Source: Chloroflexota bacterium
Lineage (GTDB): Bacteria > Chloroflexota > Anaerolineae > Anaerolineales > UBA11858
Assembly (NCBI GenBank): GCA_030666985.1
Contig: DAOUWT010000011.1
Coordinates: 1 to 22,280 of the forward strand
DNA length: 22,280 nt
Direction: 5' to 3'
The notes under the pieces are model-generated. The model was not told the DNA's origin. It ran no database searches and saw only the letters and a list, made by a program, of their open reading frames with translations. How positions within the stretch are numbered: the first letter of the stretch is position 1; the number at the start of each line of letters is the position of its first letter. Both the position numbers and the translations under genes were made by a program. Shown here in pieces: positions 6,775 to 14,756 of the stretch.

Positions 6775-6992
6775 CCATCACACACTTTTTATAAATGAGC
6801 TGATCTTTTTGGGGGATATTTCAACCGCCTCCCGCCTGGGGAGGTGAATACCAGCCTCAACGTCTTCCCGCCCTTCAACGTGGGCCGGCGGCCAGACCAG
6901 GGGGGAGGTTATCGCCCTTCCGCAACGTTTTCCAAGCCCCAACGGCAGCACCGCAGCATCCCCTGTAACTTTAGCAACCCTGAACCCGTCAC
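6775..6992. other. Intergenic region between convergent alr and cobU
   Basis: About 220 nt without a convincing gene. It is low-complexity, G/C-skewed sequence with a small hairpin CCTCCC/GGGAGG at 6828-6844 and a run of five T at 6786. A minus-strand open frame at 6778-7014 shows no recognisable motif and overlaps the end of cobU, so it is not called. No riboswitch or RNA motif was recognised. Confidence 0.5.
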
Positions 6993-7562
6993 CTACCCCA
7001 AATCGGCACGCCAATGGTGCAATGGGATCGGTATTCCCGCGACTAGCAGGTAGACTTCGTCAGCCTGCGCGGCCAGCCGTTGATTCGCGCGGCCCAAAAG
7101 ATCACGGTAGTAGCGACCCAGCGGATACGGGGGCACCAGGCCCATGCCGACTTCGTTGGAGACGATGATCCAATTGGCGTCACTTTGTTGTATGACAGCC
7201 ATCAGGGATTCGAGTTCAGAATCCACAGCCCGGGCAGCGCGGGTTTCGTCGGGTTCATCCACAGAGCCGCCAGCAGATAATACAACGTTGCTGATCAGCA
7301 TAGTCAAGCAATCCAACAGAATCAGATCCACTTGAATGGGGGAATTTCGAAGCGCATTCGCCACCCCCGTGGGAATTTCCATAGTTTGCCAACTGCCCGG
7401 TCTTTGCGCCTTATGTTTTTCGATGCGGGCGGCCATTTCCGGATCCAGTGCCTCGGCAGTGGCGATGTACAGCACACGCTGGCCTCGCTCTTTGACCAAT
7501 CGTTCAGCGTAAGTAGACTTTCCGCTGCGGGCACCACCTAGAATGAGAGTCAGTTTTTTCAT
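6993..7562 (-). CDS. cobU: Adenosylcobinamide kinase / adenosylcobinamide-phosphate guanylyltransferase
   Basis: 189 residues from the ATG at 7562. This bifunctional enzyme phosphorylates adenosylcobinamide and then transfers GMP to give AdoCbi-GDP, the substrate of CobS. The N-terminal P-loop GGARSGKS is at residues 9-16. Conserved segments include KHKAQRPGSWQTMEIP, LILLDCLTMLISN and IIVSNEVGMGLVPPYPLGRYYRDLLG, followed by the family end near VYLLVAGIPI. An in-frame GTG at 7577 overlaps the cobQ stop and is an alternative start; neither has a clear Shine-Dalgarno. It is the last gene of the B12 operon, 4 nt after cobQ, and converges on alr. Confidence 0.93.
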   Translation of the reverse strand: MKKLTLILGGARSGKSTYAERLVKERGQRVLYIATAEALDPEMAARIEKHKAQRPGSWQTMEIPTGVANALRNSPIQVDLILLDCLTMLISNVVLSAGGSVDEPDETRAARAVDSELESLMAVIQQSDANWIIVSNEVGMGLVPPYPLGRYYRDLLGRANQRLAAQADEVYLLVAGIPIPLHHWRADLG

Positions 7563-7563
7563 G

Positions 7564-7590
7564 TTTTCACGTTTCACTCGTCACGTCTTC
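7564..7590. repeat. CACGTTTCAC-family repeat at the cobQ/cobU junction
   Basis: TTTTCACGTTTCAC followed by CGTCACG words here match the repeat family at 661-700 and 21661-21733. The element covers the last cobQ codons (tail DVTSET) and the cobQ stop, so part of the cobQ C-terminus is repeat-derived. Confidence 0.6.
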
Positions 7591-9090
7591 ACATTTCAAA
7601 ATCTTTTCCAGATATTCCATATTCAAGGCGGATTCTACCGCATCGGTCAAATCTGTCAGAGAAGCCGCGAAAGGATTGGTCTGCACGCGGCCGCCTGCCT
7701 GCCAGCCCAGGCTCGCCAGCCAAGCTTGCCGCAGGGCAAAATTGGCAAACAGCCCGTGGATATAACAGCCCCAGATGCGTCCATCGGCACTGGCCGCGCC
7801 ATCCAATACCTGGACAGGCTGGCTATTCCGTTCGTGGATTGCCAGCCAGGGAACCCCTCCACGGGTGCGCCCCATGTGAATTTCGTATCCGGTGATAATC
7901 TGGCCCGCCAGCCCCGCCAACCAACCGGTACCGTTTCGGATCTGCGCACTGGCCCGATAACTCGCTTTTTGGGAGACGAAATCAGTCTCTGTGGGCAATA
8001 ATCCCAGCCCGGTAGTGGATATTGCTTGCGATTCTACTTGATCGGGGTCGCGGATGGGTTTCCCCAGCATTTGGTAGCCGCCGCAGATGCCTGTTACCGA
8101 GCCGCCGTTTTGGGCGTGCTCTTGTATGGCTTGTGCCAGCCCGCGAGCGTACAGCCACTTGAGATCGCCCACAGTGCTTTTGGTGCCGGGGATGATAATC
8201 GCGTCGGGGCTGCCCAGCCGAGAGGGGGAATCCACATAACGCACGCGCACGCCCGGCTCCGCGGCCAGGGGGTCGAAATCGTCGAAGTTGGCAATGTGCG
8301 GCAGACGGATGATGGCGATATCCACCGCGGCGGCGTTGGGGGCCAGTGACAACCCTTCGGGGGACTCCAGGGCAACGGCGTCTTCCTCGGGGATGCGCAA
8401 ACCTTTGATGTACGGAATCACGCCCAAAACCGGGAGGCGGCTGCGGTCCTCCAAGATTTGGATTCCGTCCTCGAATAGAGTCATATCGCCCCGGAACTTA
8501 TTGACCACTAATCCCCGCACCAGTTCTTGTTCCCCTGGAGGGAGCAGCCAGAGAGTACCCAGTAGTTGGGCAAAAATCCCGCCGCGGTCAATATCACCGA
8601 CGAGCAGCACCGGGGAATGCAGGTATCGGGCCACGGCCATGTTGACGATGTCGTTGGCTTTCAGGTTGAGTTCGGCCGGGCTGCCAGCGCCCTCGATGAT
8701 GATAAGTTCATATTCGGCGCGCAGACGATCCAGCGCAGCGGTGACTTGTTCCCAGAGATACTCTTTTTGAGGATAGTAGTCTCGGGCGTCCAGCGTGCGC
8801 CAGGGATGGCCGTTCACCACTACTTGAGAGCGGGAGTCGGCTTCGGGCTTGATCAGGATGGGATTCATGTCAGCCGTGGGTTCCAGCCCGGCGGCGGCAG
8901 CCTGCACGGCCTGGGCGCGCCCAATTTCGGCGCCATCGGGGCACACCGCAGCGTTGTTGGACATATTTTGAGCTTTGAAAGGGGCCACGCGTACCCCTCG
9001 GCGGGCAAAACTGTGACACAGCGCGGTAACCAGCAAACTTTTGCCGGCAGACGATGATGTGCCTAGAATAGTGAGGGTTTTTGCGGTCAT
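7567..9090 (-). CDS. cobQ: Cobyric acid synthase (glutamine-hydrolysing)
   Basis: 507 residues. It amidates side chains b, d, e and g of adenosylcobyrinic a,c-diamide using ATP and glutamine. The N-terminal dethiobiotin-synthetase-like domain has the P-loop TSSSAGKS at 11-18 and FKAQNMSNN at 38-46. EGAGSPAELNL and GDIDRGGIFAQLLG are the usual CobQ segments. The C-terminal class I glutamine amidotransferase domain has the nucleophile C336 in GICGGYQMLG, GYEIHMGRT, and the catalytic His445 in CYIHGLF. The ATG at 9090 is chosen over the upstream frame to 9162, which is repeat-encoded. This is also called cbiP. Its presence implies that cobyrinic diamide is made elsewhere or taken up. Confidence 0.95.
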   Translation of the reverse strand: MTAKTLTILGTSSSAGKSLLVTALCHSFARRGVRVAPFKAQNMSNNAAVCPDGAEIGRAQAVQAAAAGLEPTADMNPILIKPEADSRSQVVVNGHPWRTLDARDYYPQKEYLWEQVTAALDRLRAEYELIIIEGAGSPAELNLKANDIVNMAVARYLHSPVLLVGDIDRGGIFAQLLGTLWLLPPGEQELVRGLVVNKFRGDMTLFEDGIQILEDRSRLPVLGVIPYIKGLRIPEEDAVALESPEGLSLAPNAAAVDIAIIRLPHIANFDDFDPLAAEPGVRVRYVDSPSRLGSPDAIIIPGTKSTVGDLKWLYARGLAQAIQEHAQNGGSVTGICGGYQMLGKPIRDPDQVESQAISTTGLGLLPTETDFVSQKASYRASAQIRNGTGWLAGLAGQIITGYEIHMGRTRGGVPWLAIHERNSQPVQVLDGAASADGRIWGCYIHGLFANFALRQAWLASLGWQAGGRVQTNPFAASLTDLTDAVESALNMEYLEKILKCEDVTSET

Positions 9091-9095
9091 AGGTT

Positions 9096-9138
9096 GTGGG
9101 GCGGGGAGCGAAGCGCGGGGAGGGTGGAGCGGGGAGCG
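9096..9138. repeat. GGGGAGCG-rich repeat, left flank of the four-helix-bundle gene
   Basis: This purine-rich stretch contains repeated GGGGAGCG and GTGGAGCGGG words. A similar sequence in inverted orientation lies at 9562-9592 on the other side of the 9144-9521 gene. It occupies most of the gap between that gene and cobQ. Confidence 0.6.
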
Positions 9139-9143
9139 ACTAA

Positions 9144-9521
9144 TTAGTTTCTTGGTTTCCACTGTTCGGGGTTGGACATCATGATGGTGAGTTGGCGACA
9201 GATGTGGTCGTAGTGATCAGTCAATTCTTTGTGTTGTTCTGTTGTGAGATAACCAAAGCGCAACGCGAATTCCAACCAGACTATGGTTTCAGCGGCTTCG
9301 CTGTCCGCATCGCTTAATTTACTGACGAAATGCTTCGGATAACGCCGCTTGCGCCAGGCTTCAGCAATATTGGCGCACACGGAACGCGATGAGCGGCGTA
9401 TCTGGTCTGTCAGACTGTATCGCTCCACCGATGGGAAAGACTTTGTTAATTCATGGATTTGTACGGCACTATCAAACGCCAACTTATAGACGCGTAACTC
9501 TCGATAATCTTTCATAGCCAT
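9144..9521 (-). CDS. Four-helix-bundle protein of the 23S rRNA intervening-sequence (IVP) family
   Basis: 125 residues with the family pattern: YRELRVYKLAFDSAVQIHEL, then FPSVERYSLTDQIRRSSRSV, CANIAEAWRKRRYPKHFVSK, and SEAAETIVWLEFALRFGYL. Such proteins were first noted in intervening sequences of 23S rRNA genes and are scattered in many genomes. The function is unknown; a pentameric helical-bundle structure is known for the family. GAGGAGGA upstream of the ATG gives it a strong ribosome site of its own. It is unrelated to B12 yet sits in the operon between cobC and cobQ, flanked by inverted GGGGAGCG repeats, which suggests insertion. Confidence 0.88.
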   Translation of the reverse strand: MAMKDYRELRVYKLAFDSAVQIHELTKSFPSVERYSLTDQIRRSSRSVCANIAEAWRKRRYPKHFVSKLSDADSEAAETIVWLEFALRFGYLTTEQHKELTDHYDHICRQLTIMMSNPEQWKPRN

Positions 9522-9539
9522 TGCATTCCTCCTCGGTAT

Positions 9540-10196
9540 CTAAAAAGATTCATCATAAAAACCCGCTCCACGCCCCCCGCTCCCCTCTCCACGTCTTAAA
9601 TGGCAAGTATCGTTGAGCAAATTGATGATCGCGCCTTCATCATAAATCGCAACTTCAGAGAGCGAGCCGGGAGACAGGTGAAATTGCCAGTATTTTTTCG
9701 GTGATATGCCCAGTGTCTGGCAAAGTAACACTTGCAATACGCCGCCGTGGGCCACCAGCAAAATATTCTCTCCCGGGTGGGCATGATTAATGCTTTGCAG
9801 AGCCGCCTGCGCACGGGCTGCCAATTGACGCAGGTTCTCACCGCCCAGGGAAGAAAATTCCAGTATATTGTCATGCCATTCTGCCAAGATTTGAGGATCG
9901 CGCTGCTGGATTTCGGTGTAGGTCAGCCCCTCCCAGTTCCCGAAGCTAACTTCACGGAGGCGGGGATCGGCAATGATTTTCAGCTTATGATGGCCTGCAA
10001 TGGCCATGGCAGTTTCCCAGGCTCTGCTCAAGTCGCTGGCGTAGATGGCATCAATGCTTTCGTCCTTCAATCGTTGCCCTAACGCCGCGGCCTGATGTCG
10101 CCCAATCTCGTTCAGGGGAATATCGGTCTGGCCCTGGAATCGCCCGGCGGCATTCCAGGCGGTTTCTCCGTGGCGGACGAGTAATAAACGAGTTAT
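9540..10196 (-). CDS. cobC: Alpha-ribazole phosphatase (histidine phosphatase superfamily)
   Basis: About 218 residues. It removes phosphate from alpha-ribazole-5'-phosphate or from adenosylcobalamin-5'-phosphate in nucleotide-loop assembly. The catalytic RHGET motif is near residues 8-12, followed by the phosphatase motifs YASDLSRAWETA, REVSFGNWEGLTY and a second histidine in VAHGG. The start is unusual. No ATG, GTG or TTG is in frame near the conserved N-terminus, and GGGAGGTG sits about 7 nt before an ATA at 10196-10194 that overlaps the cobD stop (ATAA). ATC at 10199 is an alternative. The open frame runs upstream to 10316, but that part is cobD read out of frame. The last ~20 residues are repeat-encoded. 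The phosphatase family is certain; CobC specificity comes from context. Confidence 0.82.
   Translation of the reverse strand: MTRLLLVRHGETAWNAAGRFQGQTDIPLNEIGRHQAAALGQRLKDESIDAIYASDLSRAWETAMAIAGHHKLKIIADPRLREVSFGNWEGLTYTEIQQRDPQILAEWHDNILEFSSLGGENLRQLAARAQAALQSINHAHPGENILLVAHGGVLQVLLCQTLGISPKKYWQFHLSPGSLSEVAIYDEGAIINLLNDTCHLRRGEGSGGRGAGFYDESF
9562..9592. repeat. GGGGAGCG-rich repeat (inverted copy), right flank of the four-helix-bundle gene
   Basis: Read on the minus strand it carries GTGGAGAGGGGAGCG and GTGGAGCGGG, matching the words at 9096-9138 in the opposite orientation. It encodes most of the last 20 residues of cobC (RRGEGSGGRGAG), which have no counterpart in normal phosphatases of this type. 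Confidence 0.6.
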
Positions 10197-11278
10197 GATT
10201 TCACCTCCCGGATAGCGACCAGCAGACGGGCATTTTCCTCGGGACGACGGGTAGCAATACGCATATAGGCGGGCAACCCAAAAGAAGCGCAATCTCGAAC
10301 CTGCAAACCTTTCCACAACAAAGTTCGGCGAAAACCGGCCCCATCACCCACTCGCACCAGAAAGTAGTGAGTTGACGATGGAATGGGTGATAGCCCCAAT
10401 TCTATCAGACCCGCTACAAAAGCGCGTTTGTTTTCTCGTAGTTTTTGCAGGGATGCGTGCAGGTGGGCCTGATCCGCCAGAGCCGCTATGCCGGCTGCTT
10501 GCGCCAGCGCATTGACGTTCCAGGGCGGGCGCACTTTTCGCAAGGCGGCGATCACTCCCAAACTCCCGACTGCGTATCCCAAGCGCAAACCGGCCAGGGC
10601 GTAATCTTTGGTCATCGAACGCAAGACCAATACATTAGGGGTGTTCAAGCTGAGAGCGGATGCCGCGTCAGCGGCAAAGGTGATATAAGCCTCATCTACC
10701 ACAAAAAGCGTATCGGGATATTGGGCAGCCCAGCCCGTGAGTCTATCTATCGGCAACGATTGCCCGGTGGGATTGTTGGGGTTGCACAGGAAAACCAGTC
10801 GATAGTTAGTCCACTCCAATTGATGGGCAATCTGAATAGGGTTAAATGCAAAGTTGTCTTCAGGTTGGGCGTGCCAGGAGTGAATCTCAGCCCCCATCAA
10901 GGCGGCGGCGTTGGCGTACTCACCAAAGGTGGGGCCAAGAATCAGCGCAAAGTCACCAGGTTGCAAGTAAGCTAACGCCACCAACCAAATCAACTCAACC
11001 GTTCCGTTACCGGGCAGGATGCTTTCCATGGGGATAATGTGATGAGCGGACAAGGCACGGCGCAAAGCCAGGGCTTCGCGGTCTGGATAACAGTCGAGGG
11101 GTACAGAGGCAATGGCCGTGCGCACCGTATGAGAAGAGCCATAAGGGTTGCTGTTGACGCTGAAATCCAGGATATCGTCCGGTCTCAGGTTGGATTGCTC
11201 TAACTCGGTGAAGTCCAGCGCTCCATGGGCCACCGGAGACAGGTCACGAATTTCGGGGCGCGGTTGTGGGAATATCAT
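10193..11278 (-). CDS. cobD: Threonine-phosphate decarboxylase, PLP-dependent
   Basis: 361 residues, fold-type I aminotransferase class I/II. It makes (R)-1-amino-2-propanol O-phosphate, the linker of the nucleotide loop. DFSVNSNPYG near residue 38, CNPNNPTGQ (165-173), VVDEAY (193-198) and the PLP lysine K224 in SMTKDYALAGLRLGYAVG are all present. DFSxNxNP and the C-terminal RVGDGAGFRRTLLWKGLQVR region fit CobD better than the histidinol-phosphate aminotransferase relatives, and the operon context supports it. The ATG overlaps the cbiB stop by 4 nt (ATGA). Its own stop TAA overlaps the presumed cobC start. No threonine kinase (PduX-like) is in the window. Confidence 0.9.
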   Translation of the reverse strand: MIFPQPRPEIRDLSPVAHGALDFTELEQSNLRPDDILDFSVNSNPYGSSHTVRTAIASVPLDCYPDREALALRRALSAHHIIPMESILPGNGTVELIWLVALAYLQPGDFALILGPTFGEYANAAALMGAEIHSWHAQPEDNFAFNPIQIAHQLEWTNYRLVFLCNPNNPTGQSLPIDRLTGWAAQYPDTLFVVDEAYITFAADAASALSLNTPNVLVLRSMTKDYALAGLRLGYAVGSLGVIAALRKVRPPWNVNALAQAAGIAALADQAHLHASLQKLRENKRAFVAGLIELGLSPIPSSTHYFLVRVGDGAGFRRTLLWKGLQVRDCASFGLPAYMRIATRRPEENARLLVAIREVKS

Positions 11279-12219
11279 GGCTTTCTGATTCCCGCCGTTG
11301 GCTTGAAATGCAAGGCAAAGAAAAGTACAACGGCACCAAGACCTGAAACCAGCATCAGTAATTTTCTGGCCCGTTGAATATCGGCCAGCGCGGGAGGCCG
11401 TTGACCTGCGCCCAAGCGGTATTGCCCAACTTTTTCAAGTTCGACACCCAGCGCGCCGGCCATGGCGCTCATCGGATAACCGGCGTTAGGACTTGCGGTG
11501 GTGTGGGCATCGCGGCGCATGATTTGCCAGGTGCGGGCGCTGTTTCGTCCGCGTAATTTCGCTGCGATGATAAAGAGCAATCCGGTCAGGCGCGCGGGGA
11601 TAAAGTTGAGCAAATCGTCCAGCCGGGCCGGGAATTTGCCCAGCCACTCACGGAGCGGGTCACGGTACCCCAGCAAGGAGTCGGCGGTATTGACGAAACG
11701 ATAAACCAGGGCCATTGGCAAACCACCCAAAGCGTAATAAAACAGCGGAGCTATCACCCCGTCGGATGCGTTTTCGGCTACGGACTCAATGACCGCGGCA
11801 GCAACTTGTGATTCGTCCAGGGTAGAGGTGTCACGACTGACCAGATGCCAGGCCGCCAGCCGACGGGCTTCAGGCAAATCATCGTTTTCCAGAGCATTTT
11901 GAACTTCACCAGCAGCGCGATCCAACCCTCGGAGCGAGAAAGATGTTTTCACCAAAGCAGCCTCGACCAACCATTTCGCAGGAGCGGGAAGCCGCGCGAT
12001 CATTCGAGTAACCAGAACGCCAATTCCAGCGATCAGCGCGCCGCCGGTGAGTACTAGAGAGGCACCGTAAGCAAACTCGGGGAATGGCCCGCTCCTAGTC
12101 GCCCGCTTTTGTGCCCAGGCAATCAAGCTGCCCATCCAGGCCACAGGATGGCAGCGATTGGTCGGGTCGCCGAACAGGAGGTCAAGTGCCAGAGCGAGGG
12201 GGAGAACAATTTCATTCAT
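11275..12219 (-). CDS. cbiB: Adenosylcobinamide-phosphate synthase, membrane protein
   Basis: 314 residues, a polytopic inner-membrane enzyme that joins aminopropanol (phosphate) to adenosylcobyric acid. Family landmarks in order: LALDLLFGDPTNRCHPVAWMG at the N-terminus, WHLVSRDTSTLDE, AAVIESVAENASDGVIAPLF, YRFVNTADSLLGYRD and ASPNAGYPMSAMAGALGVEL. The length is normal. It begins 6 nt after the cobS stop without an obvious Shine-Dalgarno, and its stop overlaps the cobD start. This gene is called cobD in the Pseudomonas nomenclature. Confidence 0.95.
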   Translation of the reverse strand: MNEIVLPLALALDLLFGDPTNRCHPVAWMGSLIAWAQKRATRSGPFPEFAYGASLVLTGGALIAGIGVLVTRMIARLPAPAKWLVEAALVKTSFSLRGLDRAAGEVQNALENDDLPEARRLAAWHLVSRDTSTLDESQVAAAVIESVAENASDGVIAPLFYYALGGLPMALVYRFVNTADSLLGYRDPLREWLGKFPARLDDLLNFIPARLTGLLFIIAAKLRGRNSARTWQIMRRDAHTTASPNAGYPMSAMAGALGVELEKVGQYRLGAGQRPPALADIQRARKLLMLVSGLGAVVLFFALHFKPTAGIRKP

Positions 12220-12225
12220 TTTGCG

Positions 12226-12954
12226 CTAAATCGTAACAACGAAAACCAACAAAAGTACCATTTCAACCAACTCGTTCAATGCCCCGTAGATGTCGCCGGT
12301 TAAGCCTGGGATGCGGCGCAGAGTGAAACTACTCCCAGCCCAGACGAGTGCGGCGGTGAGTCCCATGGCGGCCAGCCCGATCCATTGGGCAATGAACCAG
12401 GCCGCGGCCGCGGCGATGCCCGTCGCCAGCGCGACTTGCCTCCAAGTGGCGTGATCTTTGAAAGAGCGTCCCAACCCCCGCGAGCGGGCGTAAGGAAAAG
12501 CCACAATTGCCAGGGTAATCCCCCAACGGCTCAAGGTGGGAACCAGCAGCAGGGCAGCGACAGGGCTGGGGTTGGAATCCAGGGCGGTGAACTTAAGGAG
12601 CAGCAAGAGCACCCCGCCTGCCATAGCAAACGCTCCAATGCGCTCATCACGCATAATTTCCAGGCGTTTTTCGGGGGTAAATCCGCCAAAAAGTCCGTCA
12701 CAAGCATCCAGGAATCCATCCAGGTGCAGCGCTCCGGTTAAACCAATCCAGGCCGCCAGAGTCAAGGCTGTGACAATTGAAGATGGGAATACCAGAGCGA
12801 ACAAGTAATTCGCACCAGTGAGAATTGCACCAATCAGCAATCCTACCAGCGGGTAGTAACCCACCGCACGCCCCAACTCTTTGGGCGTAAATGGACGCTT
12901 GATGATGGGGGGGATCAGGGTTAAGAATTGTAAAGAAGCTAAAAAAGGGATCAT
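12226..12954 (-). CDS. cobS: Adenosylcobinamide-GDP ribazoletransferase (cobalamin synthase)
   Basis: 242 residues, an integral membrane enzyme that joins AdoCbi-GDP with alpha-ribazole (phosphate) in the last assembly steps. Diagnostic motifs: FLTLIPP near the start, GALHLDGFLDACDGLFGG with the Asp cluster that binds Mg2+, EKRLEIMRDERIGAFA, and the C-terminal GLTGDIYGALNELVEMVLL. The start ATG at 12954 has no clear Shine-Dalgarno. The 99-nt gap to cobT contains a small hairpin at 12974-12991, the largest gap in the cobT-cobC stretch. Confidence 0.95.
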   Translation of the reverse strand: MIPFLASLQFLTLIPPIIKRPFTPKELGRAVGYYPLVGLLIGAILTGANYLFALVFPSSIVTALTLAAWIGLTGALHLDGFLDACDGLFGGFTPEKRLEIMRDERIGAFAMAGGVLLLLLKFTALDSNPSPVAALLLVPTLSRWGITLAIVAFPYARSRGLGRSFKDHATWRQVALATGIAAAAAWFIAQWIGLAAMGLTAALVWAGSSFTLRRIPGLTGDIYGALNELVEMVLLLVFVVTI

Positions 12955-12973
12955 TTTGGGAAGCTCACTGCAA

Positions 12974-12991
12974 CGGGGTATGGAAACCCCG
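12974..12991. repeat. Small hairpin in the cobT-cobS gap
   Basis: CGGGGT (12974-12979) pairs with ACCCCG (12986-12991) around ATGGAA, about 20 nt before the cobS start. No T-run follows on either strand. The rest of the 99-nt gap shows nothing recognisable. Confidence 0.5.
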
Positions 12992-13053
12992 GCTACAACC
13001 TGTCAAATTCATCATGGTGAAGTACCAGACAGCCGCCGGCCGTCTATGGTCGT

Positions 13054-14106
13054 CTACTCTTTATCCGATACACCAGCTTCGCTGAAGGTCGCCATTTCGG
13101 AGAGAATCTTACAGGATGCTTCTATCAGTGACATGGCTAACACGGCTCCGGTGCCTTCGCCCAGGCGCAAATCCAAATCTAGCAGCGGCTCCAGTCCCAG
13201 CCAATTTAGCATGATCTGGTGGCCCAACTCCTGGGATCGATGGGCGGCAATCAGATAGCCGCGCGTCTGGGGCGCCAGACTGACCGCCAGCATCGCCGCA
13301 GCAGTGGAGATAAAGCCATCAATGACAACCGGCTTGCGGTGTGCAGCAGCCGCTAAAATCGCTCCGACCAGCCCGCCGATCTCGAAACCGCCTACCTTCG
13401 CTAGGACATTCAACCCATCGCCGGAGTCAGGGTTGTTGACTGTAAGCGCGCGTTGGACCGCTCCTACTTTGCGCTCCAAGCCAGCATCATCTACGCCAGT
13501 GCCGCGGCCAACGATCTCAGCGGGGGAGCGGCCTGTCAACGCGGCGGCAATAGCTGCGGAAGGCGTGGTGTTGCCGATACCCATATCACCGGTAGCGAGT
13601 ATATCCAGCCCTTTCTCGATTTCCGATTCTACCACCGAGACCCCTGCCTCGATGGCAGCAAGAGCCTGTTCGCGTCTCATCGCAGGGCCGCGGGCGATGT
13701 TTCTTGTCCCAGAGGCAATCTTCTTTATTACCAGGTTGGGATGGGGGTCAAAATCTGCCGCTACCCCCATATCCACGATGACCACGCGTGCCCCAATGTG
13801 CCTGGCAAGCACGTTAATGGCCGCGCCGCCCCGAAGAAAATTATGCACCATCTGTGCTGTGACTTCAGCAGGATAGGCACTGACGCCTTCGGCAACCACG
13901 CCATGATCACCAGCCATCGCGGTGACCACTTTATGCTCGATTTTTGGCTCTGCTTCAGCGGTGATACCGGCCATTTGAATGGAGAGAGCTTCCAACCGGC
14001 CCAGACTGCCGGGCGGTTTGGTCAAGTCGGCTTGACGGGCACGGGCAGATTCCATAGCGGCTTCATCTAAAGGCCGGATTTTGGAAATCAAGTTTTGTAG
14101 TTTCAT
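13054..14106 (-). CDS. cobT: Nicotinate-nucleotide--dimethylbenzimidazole phosphoribosyltransferase
   Basis: 350 residues, the usual length. It makes alpha-ribazole-5'-phosphate from nicotinate mononucleotide and a lower-ligand base. Motifs: LTKPPGSLGRLE (28-39), AMAGDHGVVAEGVSAYP (63-79), ATGDMGIGNTTPSAA (171-185), the glycine-rich VGGFEIGGLVGAI (238-250), and the catalytic glutamate E317 in RLGEGTGA, at the same number as in the Salmonella enzyme. The ATG at 14106 has only a weak upstream CGAG. A 13-nt palindrome (TTGAC-AAT-GTCAA, 14124-14136) lies in the 92-nt gap upstream. No DMB synthesis gene is in the window, so the lower base comes from elsewhere. Confidence 0.95.
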   Translation of the reverse strand: MKLQNLISKIRPLDEAAMESARARQADLTKPPGSLGRLEALSIQMAGITAEAEPKIEHKVVTAMAGDHGVVAEGVSAYPAEVTAQMVHNFLRGGAAINVLARHIGARVVIVDMGVAADFDPHPNLVIKKIASGTRNIARGPAMRREQALAAIEAGVSVVESEIEKGLDILATGDMGIGNTTPSAAIAAALTGRSPAEIVGRGTGVDDAGLERKVGAVQRALTVNNPDSGDGLNVLAKVGGFEIGGLVGAILAAAAHRKPVVIDGFISTAAAMLAVSLAPQTRGYLIAAHRSQELGHQIMLNWLGLEPLLDLDLRLGEGTGAVLAMSLIEASCKILSEMATFSEAGVSDKE

Positions 14107-14198
14107 AGTTGCTCGTGATTATTTTGACAATGTCAAGCTTGCTATCCCCGACGAGAGTCAGTCGCCGTCTGTGATCTGCGGTATGCCGCCGGTTGTCA

Positions 14199-14756
14199 TT
14201 AAAACTCGATCCCGCGCTGGCCTTTGATGCCCTGATCGAGGGGGTGCTTGATCTTTCGCATTTCAGTGACCAAATCGGCGTAATCGATCAATGGTTGGGG
14301 AGCGTAGCGGCCTGTGATTACCAGATGCAAATCCGGGGGCTTGTTGGCCTTAAGCCAGGCGACCACTTCGGCGGTGTCGAGCCAATCGAAATGGAGCGGG
14401 TAGGTGAACTCGTCCAGCAAGATCAGGTCATAGCCGCCGCTGGCGATTTTCTCTTGTGCCAATGTCCAGCCATGTCGTGTTCTGGCAGTGGATTCATCCA
14501 TCTCATCAGATCGCCAGGTGAAGCCGCCGCCACTCTTGTGCCATTCGATTTTCAGCTTTTCCGCAGCTCTGACCTCCCCCCAACGCCCGGTTTCGGCTTT
14601 CATGAATTGGATCACACATATTTTAAATCCCCGTCCCCAGGCACGCAACAATACCCCCAAAGCAGCAGTGGTCTTGCCTTTGCCCTCCCCGGTGTTGACA
14701 ATCACCAATCCGCGGCGTTTTGAATTTCGTTTGTGGGAAATTGATCTATCGTCCAT
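14199..14756 (-). CDS. cobO: Corrinoid adenosyltransferase, BtuR/CobO/CobP family
   Basis: 185 residues. It transfers the adenosyl group of ATP to the cobalt of reduced corrinoids. The P-loop GEGKGKTTAALG begins near residue 23. Family segments follow: RAWGRGFKICVIQFMK, SGGGFTWRSDEMDE and ILLDEFTYPLHFDWLD, ending near the usual RKIKHPLDQGIKGQRGIEF. GGAGG lies about 5 nt before the ATG. The start overlaps the btuD stop by 11 nt, so it is translated with the transporter and would adenosylate incoming corrinoid. Confidence 0.95.
   Translation of the reverse strand: MDDRSISHKRNSKRRGLVIVNTGEGKGKTTAALGVLLRAWGRGFKICVIQFMKAETGRWGEVRAAEKLKIEWHKSGGGFTWRSDEMDESTARTRHGWTLAQEKIASGGYDLILLDEFTYPLHFDWLDTAEVVAWLKANKPPDLHLVITGRYAPQPLIDYADLVTEMRKIKHPLDQGIKGQRGIEF

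Noticed and set aside
6690..6790. Intrinsic terminator for alr
   Set aside because: The hairpins are short, and the only T-run is 12 nt beyond the last stem. A termination role is possible but not supported strongly enough to call.
6778..7014. Minus-strand 78-residue ORF after cobU
   Set aside because: It overlaps the cobU end in another frame and has no recognisable motif or ribosome site.
10197..10316. Upstream extension of cobC
   Set aside because: These residues are cobD read out of frame; the histidine phosphatase family starts just before the RHGE motif.
14124..14136. Internal promoter or operator upstream of cobT
   Set aside because: TTGACA is present on the minus strand inside a 13-nt palindrome, but no -10 is found at a suitable distance.
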